Shown here in pieces: positions 55,686-63,603 of a stretch of 64,000 nucleotides of DNA (its first letter is position 1; each line of letters opens with the position of its first letter). Origin of the DNA: Hydromicrobium sp964415365 (GTDB lineage: Bacteria; Actinomycetota; Humimicrobiia; Humimicrobiales; Humimicrobiaceae). The notes beneath the pieces were generated by a model. That model saw nothing but the letters and a program-made list of their open reading frames with translations, ran no database searches and was not told the DNA's origin. Where the stretch lies: positions 1-64,000 of the forward strand of contig CAYPYW010000002.1 of assembly GCA_964415365.1 (NCBI GenBank), in the 5' to 3' direction. The translations under genes and the position numbers were made by a program.

Positions 55686-56093
55686 TTACTTCCGAGGCTT
55701 TTGAGATATTATAAAATAAGCAACTAGAACTATAATCATATTGGTAGGTATCTGAAAAATCCAGTTCAAGTAGATATCTCCAAAAGAAGTAAGATAACCC
55801 TGTGTAATATAATGCAGCGGTATAAACATTACTGGAATCCAGGCAAGAGAAAATAAAAAAATCAATAAGAAATGCAGCCAGCCTTCAGGAAAGATTTTTT
55901 TGATATTCCTATATTTAATAATCACTATCCAGGTAGTAAAAACTATTATAGAAAACAGAGCAGCGATAGGAACCTGAATCGCCAGTTGATTATACCGGGT
56001 AAAGAAGTGGTAAATCCCAAACCCGAAGATGATCGAAATTATATTTATGACAGCAAGGACAAGACTGTGTAAGATAATCTTAAAGACTTTCAT
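55686..56093 (-). CDS. Hypothetical membrane protein, four spans
   Basis: 135 aa, four hydrophobic spans at about 7-30, 40-60, 72-95 and 108-128, with few charges except in the loop IIKYRNIKKIF. I do not recognise a family. It is convergent with the DsrE-like gene. Confidence 0.55.
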   Translation of the reverse strand: MKVFKIILHSLVLAVINIISIIFGFGIYHFFTRYNQLAIQVPIAALFSIIVFTTWIVIIKYRNIKKIFPEGWLHFLLIFLFSLAWIPVMFIPLHYITQGYLTSFGDIYLNWIFQIPTNMIIVLVAYFIISQKPRK

Positions 56094-56340
56094 ATATTTA
56101 CAGGATAAGTATTATTTTAAAATAATTTTTAATAATTATATTATATTTAAGGCAAAATACCAATTACAGTTTATATTAAAACTCAACTTCCTCAGGAATC
56201 GCTTTAAATAGAACCGGTAATTGGTAAATCAGTAAACAGTATTATTTTAATTTAATAATTTATTATTTTTTTATTTTATAATCCATTCTATTCTATTATA
56301 ATTATTATCTATCAATATAAATTCAAATTTACCTTAATTT

Positions 56341-57963
56341 ATGTATTTCAAATTAGTTGTTCAGGTTTTAGGCGGTTTAGCCTTATTTATCTTTGGCATG
56401 ACCACCTTAACTAACAGCCTCCAAAAAGTCACTTCAAACGGCCTGAAGTTAATGATCAGTATACTCCAAAAAAGGCCATGGGCCTCCGTACTGGTTGGGC
56501 TTGTAACAACAATGATAATTCAGAGCAGCAGTGCTACCTCAGTGATGACTATCGGATTTGTCAATGCAGGCTTGATGGCTTTAAAAGCATCCATAGGAAT
56601 TATAATGGGTGCAAATATCGGTACCACCATCACTGCCCAGATAATTTCCTTCAATATTACCGATGTGCTTTCTTATCCTTTGATAATCATTGGCTTTCTT
56701 TTATTTTTCATCAGTAAAAGACGGAGATACAAAAATATCGGAATGGCACTACTCGGCTTAGGTTTATTATTTCTGGGAATGAATGTAATGAAACTATCAC
56801 TTGAGCCATTAAAAAGTAACATAGCCTTTAAAAACTTTCTTTTAACCTTTGGTAAAAACCCGTTCCTTGGCTTGCTTGCAGGAGTAATTATAACATCGAC
56901 ATTGCAAAGCAGCTCTGCAACAATTGGCTTGCTTATCGCACTCGCAACACAGGGTTTATTACCAATAAGCGCTGCTGTACCAATTCTGTTCGGTGACAAT
57001 ATTGGAACCTGCACAACTGCTCTGATTGCAAGCACCGGAACTACTGTCACAGCCCGTAGAACCGCATTTGCCCACTTACTATTTAATATACTCGGAACAG
57101 GGCTGTTTCTTATATTACTATATGGATTCAGACTTGGTCCATTACTTTTACCCCATATTGGGAGTACAGTTCCTCACCAGATAGCCAATATGCATACAAT
57201 ATTTAATATCACCACAACAGTAATTTTATTCCCTATGATCGGTTTATTTGAAAAACTGGTTGTTAAATTATATCCGGGAAAGGATGTAATAGTTCAAAAA
57301 AATGCATTATATCTGGATAGCAGATTGATTAATACTCCATCTGTCTCATTGGAGCAGGTCAAAAAAGAGTTGCTCCGGGTAACCAAAATAGCCCAGAATA
57401 TGTTAAATCTTTCATATGACAGACTAAATAAAAAAGATGCTGCTATTGAAAAGAAGGTACTCGATAGAGAATACGCCGTTGACAGCATTACAGAAGACAT
57501 AATAAGATATCTTACCAAAATATCTCAAAAATCTCTGGGTCCAAGACTCTCCAATAAACTCACTAACCTACTGCATGTAGCTTATGACGCAGAAAGAGCT
57601 GCCGACCATACCGAAAGCATACTCTATCTAATGCTGGTAAAGGAAGAGAATAATATGAGTTTTAGCAAAATTGCTCTCCAGGATCTGGAATTAGCAGCCA
57701 ATAAAGTCAATCGTCTATTCAACTCCCTGATATCAGGTATGGAAAAAAACAATTTAAACCAGCTCAAAAAATGTGAAAAAATTGAACTCGAAATAGATCT
57801 ACTGGTAAAAAGAATCCGAACCTCCCATCTGAAAAGGCTTCAGAATGGTGACTGTATGCCACTTTCAGGAGTGGTTTTTGCAGATATCATTCTCCATCTT
57901 GAAAGAATAGGAGATCTTCTTTACGGAATATCAAGAAATCTCTTAAATATTGAGGAATACTAA
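56341..57963 (+). CDS. Na/phosphate cotransporter with C-terminal PhoU-like domain
   Basis: 540 aa. Two NptA repeats with QSSSATSVMTIGFVNAG and QSSSATIGLLIALATQG; the Na/Pi binding QSSS motifs are intact. Eight to nine spans cover residues 1-310. The C-terminal 190 residues form a helical PhoU-like domain (ERAADHTESI and LHLERIGDLLYGI). Takes up or balances phosphate. No Shine-Dalgarno before ATG. Confidence 0.92.
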   Translation: MYFKLVVQVLGGLALFIFGMTTLTNSLQKVTSNGLKLMISILQKRPWASVLVGLVTTMIIQSSSATSVMTIGFVNAGLMALKASIGIIMGANIGTTITAQIISFNITDVLSYPLIIIGFLLFFISKRRRYKNIGMALLGLGLLFLGMNVMKLSLEPLKSNIAFKNFLLTFGKNPFLGLLAGVIITSTLQSSSATIGLLIALATQGLLPISAAVPILFGDNIGTCTTALIASTGTTVTARRTAFAHLLFNILGTGLFLILLYGFRLGPLLLPHIGSTVPHQIANMHTIFNITTTVILFPMIGLFEKLVVKLYPGKDVIVQKNALYLDSRLINTPSVSLEQVKKELLRVTKIAQNMLNLSYDRLNKKDAAIEKKVLDREYAVDSITEDIIRYLTKISQKSLGPRLSNKLTNLLHVAYDAERAADHTESILYLMLVKEENNMSFSKIALQDLELAANKVNRLFNSLISGMEKNNLNQLKKCEKIELEIDLLVKRIRTSHLKRLQNGDCMPLSGVVFADIILHLERIGDLLYGISRNLLNIEEY

Positions 57964-57994
57964 TCAAGCTAATTGATTATAATAAAAAAGTGTT

Positions 57995-58888
57995 CTAGAA
58001 ACATTCGCTATCTCTCAATCTACAGAATTCACTCTCATACTCAACCTCTATAGTGGAATGCTGCAGGTTTAAAGTCTCTGCAATTTCTTTAACTTTCCCT
58101 TTTATATTAATTATTTCATCTGAAGTTGTGTTATCTTTTACAACAATATGAGTTGTCAGTACATTATTTAAACTGTCTATAGACCATATATGAGTATGAT
58201 GAATATTAACAACCTTATCTATTTCCCAAAGTTTATTTTCAATCTCTTTGATACTCACTCCCATCGGAACAGCCTGTAGAAATACAGAAAATGTCCTTTT
58301 TAAATTGACTACAACATTATATAGAATATAAATTGTAATTAATATTGACAGTATAGGATCCAATACAGGGATATTTTTAAAAATCATTATAATGCTTATT
58401 ATAAGAACAGCCGTCCAGCTAAGAATATCATCCAGAAGATGTAATGTTATAATTCTCTCGTTTAAGGATTTTCCCCTTCTGACACACAGTGCAGCAATTC
58501 CATTTACCACAACACCCCCTATTGCGAAAAATAGCATCCCTTTCGCATTGGGCTGTTCGGGATTGAATATGCGAGGTATTGCCTGAGATAATACGTAAAC
58601 TGAACCAAGGATCAATACCAGACCATTTATCAAAGCTGCGAGTAATGAATATCTCCTATATCCGTATGAATACTTCTCATCCTTCTTCCTCTTCGAATAT
58701 TTCTCCAGTGCCCAGGACAACCCGAGCGAGAAACTGTCCCCCAGGTCATGCAGTGCATCAGATATAATAGCAAGACTATTTGTCCACAGCCCTCCTATTA
58801 TTTCAACAATAGTAAACCCAAGATTTAAAAAGAATGCTATCCTTATATTTAAAGTACTATCCTGTTTACTATTGTAGTGTCTGTTCAT
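57995..58888 (-). CDS. Cation diffusion facilitator (zinc-type)
   Basis: 297 aa, six spans plus a cytoplasmic domain (about 210-297). TM2 carries ISDALHDLGDSFSL and TM5 has LHLLDDILSW, both HxxxD-type metal sites of Zn exporters (HD-HD type). The charged loop between TM4 and TM5 is short and poor in His. Exports Zn2+ or a similar cation in exchange for protons. Convergent with the phosphate transporter. Confidence 0.92.
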   Translation of the reverse strand: MNRHYNSKQDSTLNIRIAFFLNLGFTIVEIIGGLWTNSLAIISDALHDLGDSFSLGLSWALEKYSKRKKDEKYSYGYRRYSLLAALINGLVLILGSVYVLSQAIPRIFNPEQPNAKGMLFFAIGGVVVNGIAALCVRRGKSLNERIITLHLLDDILSWTAVLIISIIMIFKNIPVLDPILSILITIYILYNVVVNLKRTFSVFLQAVPMGVSIKEIENKLWEIDKVVNIHHTHIWSIDSLNNVLTTHIVVKDNTTSDEIINIKGKVKEIAETLNLQHSTIEVEYESEFCRLRDSECF

Positions 58889-58956
58889 CGTATCCTTTGA
58901 CTTATTTATTTAGATTAATGATTTGAGCAATTATCTCTTAGAGGTATCTTTTTATC

Positions 58957-60144
58957 CTACTTAATTTTCTCAGCCAAGTTTATCAAAGCCTCTTTTAAAG
59001 CTTTTTTGCTTCTTTCAGATAAGTCCTTTGAAGCAGATTTACTTTTCCGGGATAAATCTTTTATAGCATCTCTCAAGGTTCTTTTACTCCTATCAGATAG
59101 ATCTTTAGTCATAATTATACTTCTTTCAGATAAGTCCTTTGCGACAATTTTACTCCTCCCGGATAAATTATCAAAAATATCCTTACTTTTTTCGGATATG
59201 TCATCAAAAATATCCTTACTTTTTTCGGATAAATTCTTAAGAGCATCTTTTAGCTCACTGATAAAAATGTCTTTATTATTAATCACGGCAGGGCAAGAAG
59301 ATATTCCCCAGATCCCGGGACCGGTATGGGCACTCATAACTGTAGTCACCTCAGACAGGATTATCTCATCAATCTTAATTTTACTATCCTCTCTTATCAT
59401 TTTCTCAAGTTCAAAAGCTGGCTCAATATCGGAACCATAGAAGATACCAATTTTCCTCTTCCCGGTATAAAAAGGGTCTTTCCTAATCTGATTGTAAAGT
59501 TCAACTATGGAATTCCTTTTATTTTTCACAAATTTCTTTAGCTTTACCTTACCATCACCACCTATAGTAAGAATTGGTTTAAGTTTTATTGATCTAGATA
59601 AAAACTTCTTTAAAAAAGGTGTTCTGCCTCCTCTAAATATATATTCAAAATTTTCGATAGTAGCAAACAGCCTGTTCTTTCTTATCATAAAATCTATAAT
59701 GCTATCTATTCTTTCTTTACTTTCACCTCTTTCAACTGCCCTTGCAACTTCTAAAACAATAAAACCCATACTGATGGCAGCAGTTTTTGAATCAATAACT
59801 TTTATTTCGGCTTGAGGAAAAAATCTCTTAGCTTGATTAGCTGAATTCGAAGTGGAAGATAGTTTTGAACTAATATGAATAGAGTAAATTAAAGTCTTTT
59901 TCTCATTTTCCACTAAATCCCTGTAAACTTTCACAAAATCACCAACAGAGGGTGTAGAAGTATGAACTTTTACCCCGCTCTCAAGTTTTTTATACACCTC
60001 ATCGCTGGTTATCTCTTTTCCCTCAAGATATAATTCCCCCTCAAATCCAACATATAGAGGGACTATTTTTATTTTATATTTATTTGCTAACTGCACAGGA
60101 ATATCGGATGTAGTATCCGTCACTATCGCAATATCTTTCATCAA
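58957..60144 (-). CDS. DegV family protein with a long 11-residue repeat tail
   Basis: 395 aa. Residues 1-290 are a normal DegV/FakB-type fatty-acid-binding protein (IAIVTDTTSDIP, VHTSTPSVGDF, SSKLSST, FRGGR, MSAHTGPG), paralogous to the one at 5.0-5.9 kb. Residues 306-395 add about eight units with an 11-residue period, such as SERSKKALKEA, SEKSKDIFDDI and SEKSKDIFDNL. Hydrophobic positions recur on one face with Lys/Arg and Glu/Asp on the other, as in apolipoprotein- and synuclein-like amphipathic helices. The tail may place the lipid carrier at the membrane; this is inference. Confidence 0.88.
   Translation of the reverse strand: MMKDIAIVTDTTSDIPVQLANKYKIKIVPLYVGFEGELYLEGKEITSDEVYKKLESGVKVHTSTPSVGDFVKVYRDLVENEKKTLIYSIHISSKLSSTSNSANQAKRFFPQAEIKVIDSKTAAISMGFIVLEVARAVERGESKERIDSIIDFMIRKNRLFATIENFEYIFRGGRTPFLKKFLSRSIKLKPILTIGGDGKVKLKKFVKNKRNSIVELYNQIRKDPFYTGKRKIGIFYGSDIEPAFELEKMIREDSKIKIDEIILSEVTTVMSAHTGPGIWGISSCPAVINNKDIFISELKDALKNLSEKSKDIFDDISEKSKDIFDNLSGRSKIVAKDLSERSIIMTKDLSDRSKRTLRDAIKDLSRKSKSASKDLSERSKKALKEALINLAEKIK
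58966..59248 (-). repeat. 33-nt tandem repeats coding for the DegV tail
   Basis: The DNA mirrors the 11-residue repeats: units of 33 nt (one of 45) with near-identical copies, for example the adjacent ones around 59155-59235. The strongest copies are those closest to the DegV core; those near the C-terminus have diverged more. Confidence 0.8.
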
Positions 60145-60357
60145 CTTATCCTCACTCCTTTTGAGTCTAATTCCATTTTACAATATTTTATATAAAAAAA
60201 TAGTATCCGTCTAAGTCTGAATTAATTTATTTACTTTACTTTTTAGTAAAGATGGTAGCATTAAAGAATTTTTTATTATATCATATGTGACAATTAGTAT
60301 AAGGCAGTCAAAAAACTAATAATCATTAAAATAAACCAAAGTGGTTGGAGGTTTATA

Positions 60358-61398
60358 ATGAATTACAGAAGAAACAAATTCTATTTAACCTTAACTATAC
60401 TTGCTATAATCATAATTTTCATGATTGTAATTCCTCTTTCGGGGTGGGTAAAACAACCAGACACTTATCAAACAGTATCTGACTTACCTTCACCAGCAGC
60501 AACAGGTTCAAGACCAGTCGCAATTATGGTTGAAAATAGTTTTGCAGCCAGACCCCAATCCGGACTTAACCTTGCAGATGTGGTATTTGAAATTGTTGAT
60601 GAATACGGAATTACCAGATTTACTGCGATTTATAACTCAAACGATGCTCCACAAGTAGGCCCGGTAAGAAGTACGAGACCTTATTATGCAGAAATTGCGA
60701 GGGGCTTCGACCCCATCTATGCTTTTTTTGGTACTTACCCCGAATGCTATGGAGTGATAGAAGACATGGGGATGTATGTTCTAAGTGCAATGACAGATAG
60801 ATCAGGTAACAGTTCAATTACCGGTCAGGCACCTTACTGGAGAGACTGGAGCAGGAGTTCCATTCAGGAACATACAGCTTTCATGTCAGTGGCAAAGTTA
60901 AAGGAAAAAGCCTTACAGCTTGGTTATCCTCTCGGAGGTAATGGTATTCCATTCTCATATAAAACTGATGCACCAGAATCTTCCAGGGGAAATATCACAA
61001 ACATTTATGTTGATTTTTCCACTCATGCATATGCTCCCAGTGGTTTTAGTTTAAACTATGTTTACAATAAAAGCGGTAATTATTACTTAAGGAATATGGG
61101 TGGCAAGGCCCACCTGGATTACAACACCGGCCAACAAATCACCGCAAAAAATGTAGTGGTAATAGTTACAGATATTCTGGGACCCCTGGATAAGTACGGG
61201 CATATGGATGTAAGAACCACAGGAAATGGCTTTGTATATGTCTTCCAGGATGGTAACGTAATCCAGGGAAGCTGGCAGCGTGGAAGCATATATGAACCTT
61301 ACGTATTCAAGGACAGCAGCGGCAGAGTAATTTCACTCAATGGTGGTGCAACCTGGATAGCAGTGGTTCAGAGTGCGGAAAAGGTTGGATATAATTAG
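60358..61398 (+). CDS. DUF3048 (YerB-like) exported protein
   Basis: 346 aa. N-terminal membrane anchor or signal at about 8-28. RPVAIMVENSFAARPQSGLNLADVVFE is the start of the DUF3048 domain, with GITRFTAIY, GPVRSTRPYY and, at the end, LNGGATWIAVV. The family is exported and common in Gram-positive bacteria; a cell-envelope role is likely but not known. GGAGG precedes the ATG. Confidence 0.9.
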   Translation: MNYRRNKFYLTLTILAIIIIFMIVIPLSGWVKQPDTYQTVSDLPSPAATGSRPVAIMVENSFAARPQSGLNLADVVFEIVDEYGITRFTAIYNSNDAPQVGPVRSTRPYYAEIARGFDPIYAFFGTYPECYGVIEDMGMYVLSAMTDRSGNSSITGQAPYWRDWSRSSIQEHTAFMSVAKLKEKALQLGYPLGGNGIPFSYKTDAPESSRGNITNIYVDFSTHAYAPSGFSLNYVYNKSGNYYLRNMGGKAHLDYNTGQQITAKNVVVIVTDILGPLDKYGHMDVRTTGNGFVYVFQDGNVIQGSWQRGSIYEPYVFKDSSGRVISLNGGATWIAVVQSAEKVGYN

Positions 61399-61409
61399 GT
61401 AATTATCCC

Positions 61410-61457
61410 TTGACATCAAGTATAAATAATGCTATCATAAAAATCCATACTTGTCAA
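61410..61457 (+). promoter_or_regulatory. Transposase promoter overlapped by an inverted repeat
   Basis: TTGACA (61410-61415), 17-nt spacer, TATCAT (61433-61438). TTGACA-TC-AAGTAT (61410-61423) is mirrored by ATACTTGTCAA (61447-61457) just before the transposase ATG. It may be part of the IS left end or a site for self-control. Confidence 0.5.
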
Positions 61458-61469
61458 TAGGGGATAAAA

Positions 61470-62336
61470 ATGAAAAAAGAAAAATTTACAATTAAAGACT
61501 TTAACAAGATGTATCCAGATGACAATTCTTGTCTTAATGAGATATTTAAAAACCGTTATGGAGATTTAAAAGTCTGTCCTGGGTGTAAGAAGAAAACCAA
61601 TTTCTATAAAGTAAAAGGACGTAAAGCTTATGCTTGCCAGTACTGCGGTTACCAGATTAGCCCTTTAGCAGATACTATATTCCATAAATCCTCAACGAGT
61701 TTGAGAAACTGGTTTTATTCCCTGTATCTATTTTCTGTATCTAAAAATGGAGTATCTGCTAAGGAACTTGAAAGACAGCTTGGAGTTACCTATAAATGTG
61801 CTTGGAGAATTGCAAAACAAATTAGATTGCTATTTAAACAGAATAAGAAACTCTTATCTGATATAGTGGAAATTGACGAAACATATATCGGTGGCAAACA
61901 TAGAGGTAAAAGAGGCAGGGGTTCAGAAAATAAAACTTCTGTTGTGGGACTTGCTCAAAGGAAGGGAACTATAAAAGCTAAAGTTACCGATAATACAAAA
62001 TCATCTACAATTAAAGCTATCATAAAGGATAATGTTGAAATTGGAATTAATCTAGTTACAGATGAATATAGAAGTTATAACGGATTAGGCAAATTAGGAT
62101 TTAAGCATTTTACAATCAATCATGGAGATGAAGAATGGGTTAGTGGTATTGCTCACGTAAATACTATTGAGGGCTTCTGGTCACAACTAAAGAGGTCAAT
62201 TAATGGGACTTACCATTGCGTTTCCCCGAAGTATCTGCAACATTACGTTGACGAGTTTGTTTACCGCTATAATTATAGGCTTTCTTCTTTCCCGATTTTT
62301 TTAGATCTTGTTTTATCGGCTGGGAAGCAAGTTTAA
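61470..62336 (+). CDS. IS1595/ISXO2-type transposase
   Basis: 288 aa. N-terminal zinc ribbon (CPGCKKK..CQYCGYQ), then TIFHKSSTSLRNWFYSLYLF, typical of IS1595. The DDE-like core shows EIDETYIGGKHRGKRG (first Asp), LVTDEYRSY (second Asp) and HVNTIEGFWSQLKRSI (Asn/Glu element). The frame is complete, so the element may be active. I could not find terminal inverted repeats with certainty, and target-site duplications were not identified. AGGGGA before the ATG. Confidence 0.92.
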   Translation: MKKEKFTIKDFNKMYPDDNSCLNEIFKNRYGDLKVCPGCKKKTNFYKVKGRKAYACQYCGYQISPLADTIFHKSSTSLRNWFYSLYLFSVSKNGVSAKELERQLGVTYKCAWRIAKQIRLLFKQNKKLLSDIVEIDETYIGGKHRGKRGRGSENKTSVVGLAQRKGTIKAKVTDNTKSSTIKAIIKDNVEIGINLVTDEYRSYNGLGKLGFKHFTINHGDEEWVSGIAHVNTIEGFWSQLKRSINGTYHCVSPKYLQHYVDEFVYRYNYRLSSFPIFLDLVLSAGKQV

Positions 62337-62356
62337 TTATGTGCTTAAAATCATCT

Positions 62357-63148
62357 TTATTTATTTTTTTCTTTTCCATTTACAAATTTTATATTAATAT
62401 TTGTATCTTTAAAGTTTTCTAAATAATTTTTTAATTCAGCTTCACTTTTAAATCCATCTTTGGTTAATATAGATAATTGCGTTTTCCCGCCACATTTATT
62501 ATCAATACTTTTTACTTCCTCGATAGCAAATAGTAGCGGATTAACTATATCTTTTATGCAGGGTGAATCGTCATTAAAATTCCAAGCCCTCGATAATATA
62601 TATTCCGCTAATAATTTACCCGTTCCAATAGATTTATGAGTTATTATGGGTACTACTGTTCCATTGGAGGAAACATAAAATAAGCCTAATCTTTCATCAC
62701 TTTTTGAATGAGCTCCTATTATACAAGAAAAATTCATTTTTTCACAAAGCATTAATATATCAAATGGATTAATTTTTATATCAAGTTCCTTCAATCTTTT
62801 AACTAAATATCTTTCCCCTATTTTATTTGTTGAACTTTCACACAATAATTTAAATTTTTCTAGCTCCCATGTTTTTAAATATTCTTTTTTGATTTCTTCC
62901 AACGCAAATAGAAAATATGCTGGTTCTCCAGCACCAGCAAAACTAAAAATTATATCTTTACTATTAATATCAGAATTTTCAAATATCTTGGGTACATTTA
63001 ATATTTTTGTTCCATTATCTTTTGAAGTAGCCTTACTATCTGACGCAATAATTAATCCATCTTTACAATAAACTGCTGAAATTATTGTCATTGGATTACT
63101 TTCAGTTAGATAATAATCACTTTCATATCTTACATTTTTATTATACAT
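62357..63148 (-). CDS. Proteasome-like Ntn-hydrolase with probable 20-aa propeptide
   Basis: 263 aa. From Thr21 the pattern matches proteasome beta/HslV-type T1 proteases: TIISAVYCKDGLIIASDS, with Thr21 as candidate nucleophile, Asp37 exactly 16 residues on (Asp17 equivalent), and Lys54 in VPKIFE as the Lys33 equivalent. SFAGAGEPAY resembles the following Gly-rich turn. GAGG is 7 nt before ATG 63148, which favours a start with a 20-residue leader ending NPM before Thr21. It is not the actinobacterial PrcB and lies alone next to an IS. Substrate and oligomer state unknown. Confidence 0.72.
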   Translation of the reverse strand: MYNKNVRYESDYYLTESNPMTIISAVYCKDGLIIASDSKATSKDNGTKILNVPKIFENSDINSKDIIFSFAGAGEPAYFLFALEEIKKEYLKTWELEKFKLLCESSTNKIGERYLVKRLKELDIKINPFDILMLCEKMNFSCIIGAHSKSDERLGLFYVSSNGTVVPIITHKSIGTGKLLAEYILSRAWNFNDDSPCIKDIVNPLLFAIEEVKSIDNKCGGKTQLSILTKDGFKSEAELKNYLENFKDTNINIKFVNGKEKNK

Positions 63149-63226
63149 ATCTCAACCTCTGATTATTAATCCTTATATATTTTGTTATAATATTTATTAA
63201 TCATAAAAGGATGAAAGGAATTTAAA

Positions 63227-63388
63227 ATGGCAAATTATAGCACGACAAAAGCATTACTTTTAAGAGGTTATTCTGGTTTGGGTTCATCAACACCCGGAGC
63301 TCTTGATGAAATTATAGAAACTATAATTCAACAAGCCTCAGCAATAAAAGAACTGAATGAAAGGGTTATGAACCTTGAGAGAAAATAA
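63227..63388 (+). CDS. Small hypothetical protein, 53 aa
   Basis: Opens with MANYSTTKALLLRGYSGLG, has a helical C-terminal half ending MNLERK. GAAAGGAA lies 7 nt before ATG. It is divergent from the Ntn-hydrolase (78 nt apart). No recognised family; the clear Shine-Dalgarno and even composition support expression. Confidence 0.6.
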   Translation: MANYSTTKALLLRGYSGLGSSTPGALDEIIETIIQQASAIKELNERVMNLERK

Positions 63389-63389
63389 T

Positions 63390-63527
63390 TCATCCCCTTC
63401 TCTTCATCTGTAAATGCCTAAGTCTAGTCATGGTAATCCTATCAATTTCATCATATAGAAATAATGCCAGTTTTCTTTTAATAAAATTTTTGATTATAAT
63501 AAATGGATTACATGAGGTGTTGCTCAT
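63390..63527 (-). CDS. Possible small basic protein, 45 aa
   Basis: ATG at 63527 (complement), stop at 63390-63392. The second half reads KRKLALFLYDEIDRITMTR and continues basic. GAGGTG stands 6 nt before the ATG, but it is inside the stem of the hairpin at 63514-63539. Overlaps nothing; convergent with the 53-aa gene. Confidence 0.4.
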   Translation of the reverse strand: MSNTSCNPFIIIKNFIKRKLALFLYDEIDRITMTRLRHLQMKRRG

Positions 63528-63539
63528 TTATAACACCTC
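63514..63539 (-). promoter_or_regulatory. Hairpin enclosing the Shine-Dalgarno and start codon of the 45-aa ORF
   Basis: GAGGTGTT pairs perfectly with AACACCTC around the 10-nt loop ATAAATGAGC (minus strand). The ribosome site is the 5' arm and the ATG is in the loop. No T-run follows on either strand, so a terminator is less likely. Confidence 0.5.
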
Positions 63540-63603
63540 GCTTTTGGGGAAGTGCCCCCGATGATGTACTTGACGTGGAGGTATAATCGCCTATAATTAA
63601 CTT

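Noticed and set aside
62357..63148. Canonical actinobacterial 20S proteasome beta subunit (PrcB)
   Set aside because: The active-site pattern fits the superfamily, but the propeptide is short, the rest of the sequence does not follow PrcB, and prcA, pup and the ATPase are not adjacent.
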